Shown here piece after piece: positions 1 through 16,800 of a DNA stretch of 64,000 nt. A program made the position numbers and the translations under genes. The DNA lies in the NCBI GenBank assembly GCA_036873135.1, contig JAPTYO010000010.1, positions 3,510,634 through 3,574,633 on the forward strand. Direction: 5' to 3'. Source of the stretch: Clarkia xantiana subsp. parviflora. Lineage: Eukaryota; Streptophyta; Magnoliopsida; Myrtales; Onagraceae. Below the pieces are notes generated by a model. The model ran no database searches and was not told where the DNA came from. It saw only the letters and a program-made list of their open reading frames with translations. How positions within the stretch are numbered: position 1 is the first letter of the stretch; each line of letters opens with the position of its first letter.

Positions 1-134
1 TATTCATGTTTCCCTGAATATCTATCTCTTTGCAAAGGTGGAATTCTCCTGCTTTGATGTTTTTGCAAGTAAGTTATGTGTTAGATACTAGTTTTTGAAC
101 CCATTGTGTTGTTGTTTATATTCCTTTCTATTAG

Positions 135-2703
<2,569 letters not shown>

Positions 2704-4280
2704 ACAACTTGTATATAAGAGAGACCTACCTTATTGTTGGAATGGTTGGTGTAAGAAAAGAAATATGGAAGGAGGGCGATCCATCATTGGGACTTGCAGT
2801 CCATACTTGCCTCTCAAAAGTTGATGTTCATCGCGCTAAGCAATGGCAGCATCTTCTTGTGTATGTAACTTCTTCTTGTCATTCAACTTTTGAATCTCTT
2901 TTGTTATGAAATTCCCGTTTATTATTAAATTATAGAAGCAAGTTTAGAGGAATTGATTCCTCCTCAATGCCAAAGGAAGGTCGTTGTTCATCTATCAATC
3001 CTCCTAACTGATAATTGAAAGGGGTTTTTTCTTGAGATGCATATTTGTTTCCTTAATAATTATTAATTAGTCTACATGTTAAAAGTAAAGTTTTGGGGGG
3101 AATTTGAGTAGAGTTGAGTTTGCAGTGAGATTTATGAAGGTTGAGTCGCGATGCTCTACTCTCTTCGCAACAAGAGAAAGAAGCTGGCTGGTCTAAAATT
3201 ATAAGGCTGGTTAAACCCATGATTGGGACTAGCCGCCTGCCTACTAGTTGTGATTTTTTCAGTAGTACTTCTACTAACCTATAGTTGGCAACTTCATATG
3301 GGGTAATAGAATAAACGGTTAAAATTAGATGTCTGAATTTTGAAATGTTAAAATGGATTGTCCTAAGTTTCATTTTTGTTGAAATCCGGTGTCTCTGCGC
3401 GTCTTTTTATCTCCATTCAATCATTTTCATCAACCACCCACCTACTCATAATCCATCACTCTTTACTTTTCACAAAATAGTCAAATTTTACCCAAAAATT
3501 GAACATTAAAAAAAAGTTTCTAGAAGAGTGGCGTGGAGCTATTTTCCAATATAAGAAAGCGAGATTTACTTGCGCGAATGTGGCCAACTTCTTAGGTGAC
3601 GGTCCCGATAAGATGACAAGAAATGAGTGTGTATTGGAGCTCGAATTTGACAGACGGTTTCGTCGGAATTGACTTTTTTAAAGTAAACACACCGAGACAC
3701 CACATTTTAACAAAATTATAACCTTGAACACCTTGGACACTACAATTTAACATTTAAAACTTCAGACATCTAATTTTAGGGTAATTTTAACATAGGGTAA
3801 CCTTGGACATTTTTTTAATTATTAACCCTAGAATAAACTAACTTACACACATTGTTTTTACGACAGGGAATGATCGGATTGATTTTTTTTTTTTTGGTTA
3901 AAGATCGGATTGATTAAATTGGTTTGTATTGTGTAATATTTTGTGACATATCTTCTTGTGTGTGTACTCTGTTTGAAACATACCTCCTAGTAATACTGGC
4001 TGGATCTTTGTGGAAATTAGCAGCGCCCCTAAACTCATATGATATGGCATGATGAATGAAGCTTAAAATCGAATAAATAAAGTCCGTAAAAGAAGGAATA
4101 AAATCATCTCCTCTTTCTACCTTTATTAATAACTTAAGTTACTGAAAAACGACAGTAAGTGGTCGTGGTACGTAACTAATTCTCTTTTGCGTTGATTCCA
4201 TTACATCATCAAAGCTATCAATCAAAACATACTATCATGATATGATATGCCCCCCTCCCCAACTGAACAAGAAGAAGCAT
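2704..4280. other. Intergenic region between copine and WD40 genes (tail to tail)
   Basis: This stretch holds the 3' UTRs of two convergent genes and no gene that I can support. From about 3298 to 3803 it contains a decayed inverted-repeat element, listed separately. The rest is AT-rich sequence without clear coding character. Confidence 0.7.
3298..3803. repeat. Decayed terminal-inverted-repeat element
   Basis: The left end (GGTAATAGAATAAACGG, then AAATTAGATGTCTGAA) is an imperfect inverted copy of the right end (TTCAGACATCTAATTTTAGG, then AACATAGGGTAACC). Wording such as TCATTTTTGTTGAAATCCGG inside the left arm resembles the element at 19881-20347, so it is probably an older member of the same Mutator-like family. 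I could not find a clean target duplication. Boundaries are approximate. Confidence 0.55.
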
Positions 4281-7200
4281 TTAGCTGATTTTATGCATTC
4301 CAATGTTCAAGTCAGAAGAGATGGATATAAGAAGAGACAGATTTTGGTGCCAAACTGCTTTGAATACCCGCTTCTCATGGGCTCTTACCGATTGAGACGG
4401 CTTTCTCGCATTGTACCTCACATCAAATATGTGAATTACCGGGTCAACTGAACCCGATGATATCAACATCCCGTCTGGGGACCATGCCTGATCGATCAGT
4501 GCCGACTGAGAATCACTGCTTTCTTGCTTCCAACCAAATGCATGAACTTCCCTCGGCTTTTCTCGAAAATCAAACAATCGAAGCTGTCTCTCAGGTTCCC
4601 TGCATATATACATACATACATACTATAATGGTTACTGAAGTCCAATCCATTTTAATCCCCAGCAAAAAATGAAAAAAGTGTTAAGCTCACCCTGTTTGAA
4701 CCATAAACAAGTTGAAGTCGCATGGATTTGGTAGAATGTTCATGCATTTACTCTCCATTAAATGCCTATAAGTTGTCCTTCCCGATTTTACATCGTACCC
4801 GAATATCCTCTTGTCGGCCCCAGCAGACAACACCACATTCTTCTGCTGCATTCCTGCAACTCCCATTACTGCAGAAGAATGCATGCTTCTGTGTAATGCT
4901 GTTGGTTTCCAATTTTCATCATCTTTCTCATTATTCCACATGATAACCGCATGATCACTCCCCCCAGTCACAAAACAGTCCTCCGCCCAAGGCACAAATA
5001 TTATGTTGTTGATAATTCCCCTCACGTGAGGCTTCTTCTCCAAGAAAGTTACTCGGTCTTTCTGCATGGACGAGAAAAACAACAAACCAGTTGTTATCTA
5101 AGAGACCTGTCTGCATTGCTATTAAAGTTTCATCTTTTTAAAAACAAAAGTCAATAAGTCTTACTTACCCCTCCTTTATTCAAATTCAAAATTGAAATCT
5201 GGGAATCTCCTCCATCTGCACTATATGCACAAAATATACTGTTTCCTTGTGGGTGCCAAGCTATATCTTCTGGCCATTTTCGCTGTGGGTTGGAGAGACA
5301 ACTGGTACCGCTTAGTAAAGAGGCGCCTGAACTTCACTTCCATACAACAGCACACAACAAGAAAAACAAGTTAGACTTCCGTCCAATTGCTTGACAAAAA
5401 AGTATATTAATGTTACTAATATGTAGGTCAAATATTAAATTAATCTGCAAACCAACTCTTACTTTAACATGGAAGTATTACTGAGTTATCAGAACTTAGA
5501 AGGGAGCATGTGTGCACTCTCAAAATTACAGTTTGGACAAAAAATGAAACTTAAAACAAGCCTTAAAGGAACAGCATGGCCTTTAACACGGTTACAGACT
5601 TACTTTGCGCTATTGTGGTACTGGCACTAGCATTGAGTAGCACCAACAGATCCTTGACTTAGATGCTCCTTTTAAATTTAGCTACAGTCTCTAAACGTGA
5701 CTATAAGCCTATATCAAACCCAAAATTCTAAGTTTATTAATAGGTTTCTGAAAACCTAAATTCTTGTTCCAGTCTTCAACAGATATCGTGAATATAATTG
5801 ATTATAGAAGCTCAAGTATGCAAGCAACATTCAGATTCATGATTTTCAAGAACTCTTAGAGAGGCAATTGTTCTACCAACCTTTACCCTAATATCTCCAT
5901 TTTTATGCGGAACAAAAGCTAACTGTGATTTTGTGCTCAAGGAAACATATCTCACTCTGAGACTTACCACCTCAATTCTAAATTCAGACGACAAGAGGAA
6001 ACATAAACAAAAACTGAAGTCATCACATGGCTTCTAATCATATGATACTACAAACTTAAAATGATTATAGCAAATCATCATATCCTGGGCAAAAGTCTTC
6101 AACAAAATGTCACTTGTTCAATTATGTTTGGTAACACACTTGCCAATCACTATAATACACTAACAGGGACCAGAAACTTTTCTTAAAATCCTAACATTAT
6201 AATACATAAGTTATTAATTTTTCTAAATAATCTAAACACTTTAAGGTGCTTTAGTTCCACACTCAGAAACTCAAATACTCTATGAATAAATGATATCTAA
6301 TCAAGCTTGACCATCCTGTGAAAAATAATTTCTCAGTGCAATTACTCAGCTGTATGCACAAAATCAACATCATATTATCCATAGTAAATAAGCATACTAC
6401 AAAAGGGTAGTTCCATCAATAATTGGAGAATCCAAAGTGATATCCAGAATCTCAGAACAGGAAAAACAGAACTGCCTTCATGAGGGAATCCAAAACTTAC
6501 CCTTTTGCTTGAATTTGCCAAAAGTTAACCACTCCATCCAAAGCACTGCAAGAGTCCAATAAAAGAAGAAAATTTCTCAGTACTGTAAGGGTAAAAAAAA
6601 AGAGAATCACAGGAAACAAGGTCATAAAATCAGAATCTTGTAATAACATAAAGAAAGTACATTCTTAGGCTGATCTGTACTTTCAAATATCATATAAAAA
6701 TCAACTAAAGTTACTAGACTAGCTCCCATCAAGCAGGGTAATGTCTCCCGTGCCTCCTCAAGCAGCTCATAGAGTGCCTCATTAACACAAATGCTTAGTT
6801 AACCATCTTTTCAGTAATATACTCTTATCCTTATTGATACTTCTAAAATACTGATACTAGAGTAACGACAGTGGTCACCTAAATATTGAAATCATTAAAA
6901 AACCCTAAAGGGATTGCTAAAACCAATTGCAAATACATAGTTTTATGAAACAAATGCAGACCACATTTATATAGAAAATTTTCCATATATTTATTGAGTA
7001 GGTCAGACCTTTTTTTCTAAATAGATGATGACTCTCATAATAACTCGATCATGGAATACTTTCTTGAAACTGTTATTTGGTTAGGTTCTGCAAGTCATCA
7101 TTGAAGTGGGAGATGGGGGCTATTGAGAATCTAATTGCATTTTTCTACATTCATCTTCATCTACATTCTCAAAGCGTCTACATTAAGTTACAAGTCATAT

Positions 7201-8501
7201 TGTTAAACTAGCAATTTCTTTTCCTTTTGATTGCACGTGTATCATAGAAAAAGTTCTTATTTTAGTAACTTTCCAAACTAAAATTAATTAATATGACTTT
7301 AAGAATGAGATGTTTGGTATACCTGGTTGCAAATAGTGTATCGTTAGCAGGGTTTAAAGAAAGACTTCTGAGCTTTCTCTTATGTTGACTAGAAAATTGA
7401 TTGCCTGTGCTGCAACGTATGATGGTTGGAGAAGAGGTGGTGCATACTAGTGGAATCAAGTCTTTTTGCTCTTTTGGTTCTGCAACCAATCACAAGGCTA
7501 TGAATGTAGATGCAGGCTGAAGTTAATATCTGAACACTCAATCAGTAGCAAAAAATACCATATTTCCTCTTTGCGCCTCTATCCTGGACTCTCGTGGTTC
7601 CATTATCAGATGAGCGTCCAGAAGACCTTTCCTCTTTAACAGCTGCAGCACTTTTGGAGTGAGAGACTAATGGACTAGCAGCAGCACTGGTACTGGTACC
7701 AACTGAAGCGGCATTCCTTGAAGACTGGGGAATTTTTGGATTAGTTGAGGGTTTAGAGAGCTTTTGTACTGGTGATGTGCGATGGGGGTGGTTAGGGTTG
7801 TTAGTGTCACGGGAAGAAGCGCTGGTTCGACGCCCTTCAGCTGCTGCTACCTCTTTATCGGGGGAAAGTTGAGATGTAACAGGTTTATCTTTGTTTCGTA
7901 GGCGAGCCAACTTGCGTTTTGCACCATGCAACATCTGCTCCGCTTCTTGGAGCTGCATTTCATCAGGATTGTTAATGGCAAGAAAATCACTACATGATCC
8001 ATCATAAAGAAATTGGTTTAAGCATATAACAGTATCTGATCAATTTGTAACCAGGAAACAGAATCGAGCAGTAACTCCATCATGAGAATTGAAAAGTTAA
8101 TCAAATTAGATAAAGTTAGCAATTGTCAGTGTGTTGAATCGACGGAGAAACTAAAATGGCACAAAGGTTGCAGACGATAATACCAATTTGGAACAGCAGC
8201 TAGCAGATATGAATAGGGGAATGAAGCTTACTTTGGAACTGTAATAAGTGACGCGGGTGCGAAGATTTTGAACTTGTTTGTTGCGATGGTCGAGCAGAGC
8301 TATTAAGGCCTCCTCATCCTCTTCCTCTTGCTCTTCCACTTCAGGTTCGTGTTCTTGTGAGTTACTTTCGGAATCATCGCGGTGATGATGTTGTTCATAT
8401 CCTTCCACCTTAGGCTTCTTCTCTGAAGACGCTCTCATTGTGCAGTTCTCCTCTGATGGTGTTTGATTAATTGATTTAGAATGTTTTTCTTTCTCATTCA
8501 T
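4281..8501 (-). CDS. WD40-repeat protein with acidic, coiled-coil N-terminus
   Basis: Seven coding exons join in phase on the minus strand: 8232-8501, 7559-7952, 7323-7479, 6501-6545, 5169-5331, 4691-5061 and 4281-4599, giving 572 aa. The N-terminus is acidic (runs of Glu around residues 50-70), followed by a helical stretch with LQEAEQMLHGAKRKLARL and a Ser/Pro-rich low-complexity linker. From about residue 220 come WD40-type blades, for example SALDGVVNFWQ, EDIAWHPQGNSIF, CFVTGGSDHAVIMWN, VVLSAGADKRIFGYDV, QAWSPDGMLISSGSVDPVIH and LLISISSDLNIGMHKI. It is probably a scaffold or chromatin/RNA-associated beta-propeller conserved in plants, but I do not recognise a characterised orthologue. The 45-nt fourth exon is supported by phase and by splice signals on both sides. 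The large intron 5332-6500 holds no other gene. Confidence 0.9.
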
Positions 8502-8645
8502 TCTCTTTGAAGTTTGTATACTCCTTTCCTTGTTTGGATTTAGGTAGGGAGGAGCTGAGGAAATAAAGAAAGGAAAATGCAGTGGCGCACGTGTAAACTA
8601 TTATCTTTACCCTAGCCCACCCTCGTTTTAGAACATCACATTTCA

Positions 8646-9585
8646 CAATGGTTTTATACAATTTATAATTTTAAAATTGCTACATACACATTTATATACA
8701 TTTTAAATAATATTTATGTTAAAATTTAGTTTAATATTTTTTATTCTCCAATGATTTTATTTAATTATATTCCCTAAACATGTTTTAAAAAATAAGATAT
8801 GTAATAATATGTCTACGTATTCCTTAAACTTAAGGAATACCTAGGGATGAGCGCGGGACAAACATGCGGGATTTTTCAGGAAAATGTTTCTAGCCCTACC
8901 TTTCGGGATTTTTAACAACTGTCCCTAGCCCTAGCCATAAGTTAAACATCTGAAAAATTTCCTACCTACTTGATCGGGACTTATCTAATTCGGGACGGGC
9001 TAGGGACAATCCGTTTACACATAAGTTTGATAATAAATCTAGTTCAAACTCAAAATACAAGTTCAAGTTCAAACATTCACATCAACTTCACAAATACATT
9101 CATCAAGTTCACACACGTAGATTAAGTTCTACAACACTAACACTAGCATTCTAGCAGTGGGCTATGGCTACGCTAGTAATACTAATACTTACAGTTACTG
9201 CTTACTAGCTATTAGGCTATGGGTGTTTTATTTTATTTTATATTCCTTTAGTTTAAGTATAGTTAAATTATTTAAGTTGTAAAATATTGAATTATGATAA
9301 GTAACCAGGGACATTCGGGACTTCCGGGACTTTTAAAAAAAATCCCTAGCATGATCCCTAGTTGGGAGTAAAAGTCCCTCCCATACGTGCTCGGGAACAA
9401 CTTTGGGACGGGCTCGGGACGGGTTTCTTGGATCTTCGAGTTTGTCGGGACTTATGCTCCGCCCTAGAATACCTTATGTAAAAATGGATATGTAAAACGA
9501 TTGTAGCTAAAATTTTCATATATTACATAAAAAAATATTATGGAACCACACTCTTATGTAATGTTATGTAAAGCCATTGTGGATA
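8646..9585. repeat. AT-rich inverted-repeat (MITE-like) element, split by a later insertion
   Basis: The left end reads TCACAATGGTTTTATACAA and the right end TTATGTAAAGCCATTGTGG, an imperfect inverted pair. The central ATTCCTTAAACTTAAGGAAT also occurs, slightly altered, in the element at about 50903-51314, so the two look like one family. The hAT-type element at 8842-9466 interrupts it. Ends are approximate and no target duplication was resolved. Confidence 0.5.
8842..9466. mobile_element. hAT-type non-autonomous element, 625 bp
   Basis: Terminal inverted repeats begin TAGGGATGAGC on the left and end GCTCCGCCCTA on the right. The flanks carry an exact 7-bp duplication, GAATACC, at 8835-8841 and 9467-9473. 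Many copies of GGGAC and CGGGAC sit near both ends, as in subterminal motifs of hAT elements. No transposase ORF is present. The termini match the class of the element at 61150-61434. Confidence 0.8.
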
Positions 9586-10684
9586 CTTCCGAATCCCATC
9601 AAATAATTTAGATTTTTTTTTTTCAAAAATGATGTTAGTTTGGAAAAAATCAAAATTAGCAAAATAAATATATGAAATAAAATTAAAAACAAGTATGTAT
9701 ATATATAATTTAGTGCGAATATAAATATTAAATTTAAATTATTAAAAAAAATTGAATTTATGTTTTTGAAAAATTAAAGGGGGACAGAAACCCTCTTTAG
9801 TAATTTACAAATTCGTTCAAATCGAATTAGCCACAACCATTCTTTAGTAATAAGTTAGTGCAAATAGTATAAATCAGTAACTGGGCCAAAATTAACAATA
9901 ATTTTATTAGTTAAAACTTAATACCACTTACATTTCATAAATGACATGTATAGAACCTTCGCTTAAAATTCTTCCAAGTGTCGGGGTTTTCACCACATAA
10001 ATCTATTGACAATCATATTTTCGTCGACTAGGCGTGACTGTCAAACTTCTAAAAGACATCAATTTTAGGTGGAGACAACGAAAATCTGTAAATGTGTTCT
10101 GAGAATGGGAGAGAGAGTTAAGAAATTGAATTTTTGAAACCTTAATTTTAAAGTAAAACGAATGAGAAAGAAGATAAGTATAGTGTTGTAATAGTTTAGA
10201 TCAGAATGATATTATAATCAATTTAAATCAAAATTTTTTTTATTTTACACAAATACAGGTTACGTACAAGACACATGTTCTTTGCTATCCTAAATTAACA
10301 AGAAAAGAGACGAATCAACACTTTAATCATTTCAAATACTTAAAAGTCATTAAAATTATATCGAATACCAATTTATCTTAGCGTTATATAGTGTACTATT
10401 TAATTATAATCCCTAGCTATAATAGATTTTCCATTTTCAAACTTGAGCAACGGGCAAAAAGGAGCATGTGCATTCAATGACGGATCTGGATATGGAGTAG
10501 AATCGTAGATAGATTAATTAATATAATAACAACATCCATGATCCAACACTGGGTATGGAGTATGGACCCGTATGGCTAAGATATTTATTTAAAAAAAAAA
10601 AAAAAAAGCACAACTTGGTATGGTCTCTCTCTCTGAAGTCTGAAGTAAAGTGGAAATACTAATTGTTTAGTTACCGCCATTGAT

Positions 10685-10691
10685 TATATAA
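10685..10691 (+). promoter_or_regulatory. TATA box of the PHS1 gene
   Basis: TATATAA lies 144 bp before the PHS1 start codon and is followed by a pyrimidine-rich leader of TTCTTC-type repeats (10705-10755), typical of plant 5' UTRs. This is inferred from sequence and position only. Confidence 0.55.
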
Positions 10692-10834
10692 GAAATAAAC
10701 AAGCATTCTCTTCTTCTTTGTCTTCATTCTTCTTCCTTCACTTCTCTTCTTCTCTTGAATTAGTCACTCACTCACCACCGCCATTCATTCATTGCCTTCA
10801 CGACGACTAAGTGCTCTGCAACTTCTGCCTTAGG

Positions 10835-13800
10835 ATGTCAACTGAGCAACCGAGTCATCTTCTTTATCCTCAGGTCATTTTCTTCACTCTTCACTATTTC
10901 TGGGAAAACAAATTGTCTGTTGCATTGAGATTGTGTTTGAGATTAGGATCGATTCCTTCAGTTTGTTGGTGATTTGATCTTCAATTCTATACACTGTCTC
11001 TGTTGTTGTTGTTTCTGTTGCAGGATCATAAAGAACACCAAAAATACACGGATCGCGGGTCCGAAGAACCCGAAACCCCCTTTCCACTCACCGTCACTTC
11101 ACGGGTATTTCATTCCCATTCTCCTCCTCGTTCTTCGATTCATGCTTGCTGTGCTCTCGACTCTTCTATTGCAATTTGAATCTGTTTGACTGTTTTTGGC
11201 CTTGATTCAGTTACTATATATGTTGGGAGACATAACATCGGGACCAGCCTCTCGATTCAATCAATGGTTGGAACTGGTCCGCAAACGCAGCACCCTCTAC
11301 CGCGCCTCTGGTTTCCCCCACCGCGCTTTTCACTCTGCGCCATTGTCTTCTTCTAGGTACTTGTCACTTCACGCTCTCCATTTCCACCATGTCCTTCTCC
11401 TCCATCAAGTGCTGGTCTCCCATTTTGCAGGGTAGGGCTGTTTCCTGCTGATTCTGGAGAAGCAGCCCCTTGCAGTGAACAATATGCAGATATCAGTTTG
11501 TGGGAAAGGTTAGGGAAAGCTGCCCCATTGGATATTGAGTCTAGTTCCTTTTCATGGAACATGCTCTCTTCCCTACACCACACTGAACATAGCAGCAATA
11601 CTGAAAACTCTGAGGATGATATGAACAAAGCTCTCGAGGTTACTGTTAATTCTGGGGGTGTTGTCTTCTTTGCCCTTTTTAACCTGCCTGGTATTGCTGA
11701 TACACATCAAAGAGAAGCAGTAGCTGTTATAAAGATATCATCCTCTAGAATGGCCACCCAGTCGGAACGCCTCGGCTATGAGTTTGCAAAGTGGCTCGGT
11801 GTCCGAACTCCACAGGTATTTATGATCTCATCATCAAGATACCGCTTACTTACCTTGAAGTAATTTCTTAATGCTTATGGAATATTTGTTTTCTTGGCAA
11901 TGTGTATTTATTTTGGTCATCCTATATTGGCAAATAGGAAAACCCAGGAATTCAAGAATGAGTTTTCTCATTTTTGCCCGTCTGTTATCTGTGAATTTCG
12001 CAACTTATCCTATGGAATTCTAATATCTAGAGTACCTTGGGTTTCCAGTAGCTCTCGGCTGCTTTGTTCAGGTTGTGAGGGTTTTTTGTTTTATTTTTCT
12101 TAAAAGTGTTTTAATTTTCAAAACTTCAAATCAGAAATTGATGGGACCAGGATGGAAGGTTCTGGGAGGATCTACTGTTTTTGGTAATATAATAAGGATC
12201 ATGATCTGCTAGTCCATAATGGTTCAAGGAAATGGATTAATTATGGCAGTGTCTTTTAGCAATTTTTTTTATGGCATTGGCAAAGAACGATCATACAACA
12301 AGCTATTCAAATTTGTGAAATTCCTCATCTTTTCCCTGTTTATTTTCAATTTGTGGTGACGTGTTCATCCATGGAAACCCTACAGGCTAGAGTGGTTCAC
12401 AATTCTAACCCAGAGTGGCTCCAAATAAAGGAAGCTGCTGAGAAAGCAAGAGAAGCAGCGGCTGCAGAAGGAGATGAAAATGGTGAAATGACATGCACGG
12501 AGCTTCTGGAAGCTCTGGAACTGAGCCGATGCATTCTCCTAATGAGGTGCATATTGATTTTTATAATTGAAAATTTTATTTATTATTTTTGGCCTCCTAT
12601 TATGTCGTTTCCTTTAGGATTTCTCATGGACAACTAGGCGGTTCTTCGTTAATGGCTTAATGAAGGCAACAAGATAATTCATTTTTCTTCACTCTTTATT
12701 GCAGTATTGAGAGATCTGAATGTAATAATTTTCATTTGGTTTTAGTTTCTTTGTTGCATACTCTCTTGACCTGGGTCCTATGTTATGAGATAAGAATCTA
12801 GGGATGGAGGAAAGCAGCGTTATATTTCTGATTTGCTGCGCCCACCAAATTTAAGTGTATAATATTGAATGTAAACTTTTTCTGCAGTTATATACATGGA
12901 TCCCCGTTATTAGAGAGCTCTATTGCTTTTGATTCACGCGAAGCTGCAGAGAAGACTGCAGCAGCTCTTGGCAGGATCCTGATGTTGGACCTTATCATCA
13001 GAAACGAAGATCGGCTTCCTTGTCGTCATCTTCGATGGCGTGGCAATCCTGCAAATCTATTATTGGCCGAGAAATCAACCTCCATTGGTGCAGATACATT
13101 GGAGGAGGTGTTTGATTCAGCAATGCAGCATTTGAGACCAAGAGTACTTAGAGCACTCCAAAAGGATAGGCGGTCAACCTCAGCTTCCTGTAGATTGAGC
13201 TCCGAAAATGCTGGGGGGTTGCTATCAGAAAGCTCAGACCTTTCTGAGGCTACTGCTGCTGAATCACCGCAGTCTTCTAGACGCCGCTTAAGCTTAAAAA
13301 GCGACCTTTCTTTTTCTGAGGAGTCAACATCTAATTCCCATGTTGTGGCAATTGACACTGGTGTGCCGCGCCGCCCTCCTGCTGGAAAACGTTCAAATGA
13401 CCAATCAAATTATCCCAAATTGGTTGAGTTGCTTCTCAATAGTGCCGAATACTCAACAAATTTGTTGCATGAAATAACGGGAGGCAAGCTAGGACCACCC
13501 TTTGATGAAGATAATGAAACTAGTTTGAGTGATAATACCAAGGCAAGTGAAATCACTTCTCTTGCTCAAGAATTCCGTGGTGGGTTTCGAGCAGCTCTGA
13601 GAGATATGCAGGGCTTCTATATATTCTTACTTACCCTTCACCAAAAACTAGATTCCTTATTGAGGTCATTTCTGAGCATCATAAGCAGAAGTTCATATGG
13701 GGAGGAGGATCTTCCTGATTCACCTTCACTATCTGTCGGTGCTAACCATTGTTCCTCTCCATCAAGTAAGGAACGGATTCTAAACGAAAACCAGGCAGAT

Positions 13801-16800
13801 TCAAGTGACGGTGATTTGCAGAAAAGTGCTCCCAGGTCATCAACATCTTCAGGAAATAAAGAAAGTAACTCAGACTCTGCTTCTCATCCTTCACGAGAGA
13901 ATTGGCATGGGAAATTCAAAGGGAGCAGTGAGCAGGTCCGCAGCCTTAGGTTGACAGCAAAGCTTCGTGATTTCCACAAGTTTGCAAAGGTACACTTACA
14001 ATTAGAGAGCTGTTATTCCTTAACACTTCTAGGGTTGAGCAGAGACTTGTATATATAGCGTAACTCCTTATCCTTAATGATAGTAATAATATCTCTATCT
14101 CTAACACTCCCCCTCAAGCTGGAGCATACATATCATGTGGACCAAGCTTGCTACAAATATACTGACTCCGAGAACCACCAAGGGCTTTAGTGAGAATATC
14201 AGCTAGTTGATTACTAGAACTAACAGATTCGGTGGCAATTATCTTGGAGACGATCTTCTCGCGGATAAAGTGGCAGTCGACTTCTATATGTTTGGTTCTC
14301 TCATGGAAGACTGGATTTGAGGCTATGTGTAGAGCTGCTTGGTTGTCACAATAAAGTTTCATTGGTTTATTATATCCAATCCTCAACTCTTGAAGAAGTT
14401 GTTTGACCCAAAGAAGCTCACACGTACCAACTGCCATGGCCCTGTACTTTGCTTCAGCACTAGAACAAGCAACAACGTTCTGTTTCTTACTTTTCCACGA
14501 TATTAGATTTCCTCCGAGAAAGACACAATAACCAGACGTAGACCTTCTGTCTATTGGACAACCTGCCCAATCAGCATCAGTGTAAGCCACCACTTCAGTG
14601 TTTCCTTTATCTTTATATATCAACCCTTGACCTGGAGCCTTCTTGACATACCGAAGTATTCGCATCACCGCCTGCCAGTGTTCAACACAGGGAGATTGCA
14701 TGAATTGGCTGACCACCCCTACTGCAAACGAGATGTCTGGTCTAGTGATAGTGAGATAGACCAATTTGCCCACCAACCTTCTATATCTTTCAGGGTTATC
14801 AAATAACTCCCCCTGACTCGGAAGTAGTTTACTATTCGGATCCATGGGACTATCAACAGGCCTACAATCCAACATGCCTGTTTCTTCCAGAATATCTAGT
14901 GCATATTTCCTTTGAGAAATGCAAATATCATTCGTTGATTGAGCAACTTCAATTCCAAGAAAATATTTAAGACTCCCTAAATCTTTGGTCTGGAAGTGAC
15001 TGAATAAGTGCGTCTTCAGCTGTTTAATCTTCTCATGATCGCTCCCAGTAATAATAATGTCATCGACATAGACGATTAGATACACGCAGAGACCAGAAGA
15101 AGAGTGTGAGTAGAAGACAGAATGGTCAGTTTCACTCCGACACATCCCAAATTTCTGAACAACGGAGCTGAATTTTCCAAACCAGGCCCGTGGTGATTGC
15201 TTGAGTCCATATAAAGAGCGATGCAGCTTACAAACAAGTCCTGACTCCCCCTGAGCAACAAATCCAGGTGGTTGCTCCATATAAGTCTCTTCTTCAAGCT
15301 CTCCATGGAGGAATGCGTTTTTAATATCTAACTGATACAACGGCCAATGCTGGATAGCTGCAATAGAGAGAAGTAACCGTACAGAAGGAATCTTTGCTAC
15401 GGGAGAAAACGTATCCCCATAATCTAGACCATAAACTTGAGTATAGCCTTTGGCCACAAGACGTGCTTTAAGGCGGTCAATTTGACCATCAGCTCCAACT
15501 TTGATAGCAAACACCCATCTACAGCCAACAGTTTTCTTTTCTGGCGGCAATCGGACCAAATCCCATGTACCACTTTGCTCCAAGGCCTGCATCTCGTCAA
15601 TCATGGCTTGCTTCCATCCGGGATGAGCAAGCGCCTCACGAACAGTTTTGGGAATAGAAACGGAAGACAATGATGAAACAAAGGCAAAGTGGGATGGAGA
15701 AAGCCGATGAAAACTCAAAAAGTTATAAATAGGATGAGTGTTACGAGTGGATCTACTTCCCTTTCGAAGGGCAATGGGCAACTCTTCGGATGAGTCAGGT
15801 TGGTCTGTAGTCGGTTCAGACACTTCAGATGGAATAGGAACTGTAGAGGTCTCTATTGCAGTAGACTGTCTCTGTCGACGTTGATATTGAAGAAGAGGCG
15901 GTGGATCAATCGATGAAGATGGAACTTCTATCACAACGGAAGGAGATTGTGGAGCCTCTGACACAAGTGGAGGAGAGGAACGCATTTCTGACTCAATCGG
16001 AGGAGATGGAGTTTGTATCGGAAATGATGGTGGACTCAGGATAGGAAGTGATAACACATCAAGTGTAGATGATGACTCGGCTATGGAAGGAGGAAAATAT
16101 GGCGTGCCTTCAAAAAATGTGACATCCGCAGACATATAGTATCGGTTCTTGACCGGAGAATAACAACGATATCCTTTCTGCAACCTGGAATATCCTAAAA
16201 AAACGCACTTGATGGCACGTGCAGCAAGTTTGTCAAGTCCTGGAGAAAGATCATGAACAAAGCAGGTAGACCCAAAGACACGGGGGTTCACATGAAATAA
16301 TGGTTCCTTGGGAAACAAAATAGAGTATGGAATTTTATTACCAAGGGAAGACGAAGGCATTCTATTTATCAAATGACAAGCTGTTAAAACAGCATCACCC
16401 CAATAGCGGACTGGCACATTTTCATGGAGCAATAATGTGCGAGCAGTATCAATCAGATGCCTATTTTTTCGTTCGGCAATACTATTTTGCTGCGGTGTAT
16501 GAGGACATGTGGACTGATGTAGAATTCCATGTTGACTCAGGAATGATGAAAACGTTCCCGAGAAATATTCTCTTGCATTATCACTGCGAAGAATTTGGAC
16601 TTTTTTACCAAACTGTGTTTGAATTTCAGCAAAAAATGACTGGAATATTGGAAATAGCTCGGAACGTTATTTCATTAAATATATCCAAGTGCAACGGGAG
16701 AACTCATCAATGAAAGTGACGAAGTACTTATACCCTGCAGAGGTAGGTACACGACTAGGACCCCAAATATCGGAGTGTATAACAGAAAAAGGAGAATTGA

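Larger units (their letters stand above)
8502..10684. other. Intergenic region between WD40 and PHS1 genes (head to head)
   Basis: No gene seen. The left half carries an AT-rich inverted-repeat element split by a hAT-type insertion. From 9600 to 10600 the sequence is AT-rich without clear coding or repeat structure. The two flanking genes are divergent, so both promoters lie in this 2.2 kb. Confidence 0.7.

Noticed and set aside
1..71. First copine exon in the window
   Set aside because: A donor-like GTAAG at about 69 and a frame VEFSCFDVFA are present, but the expected conserved copine residues before SNGNP are not seen, so I did not include it in the gene model.
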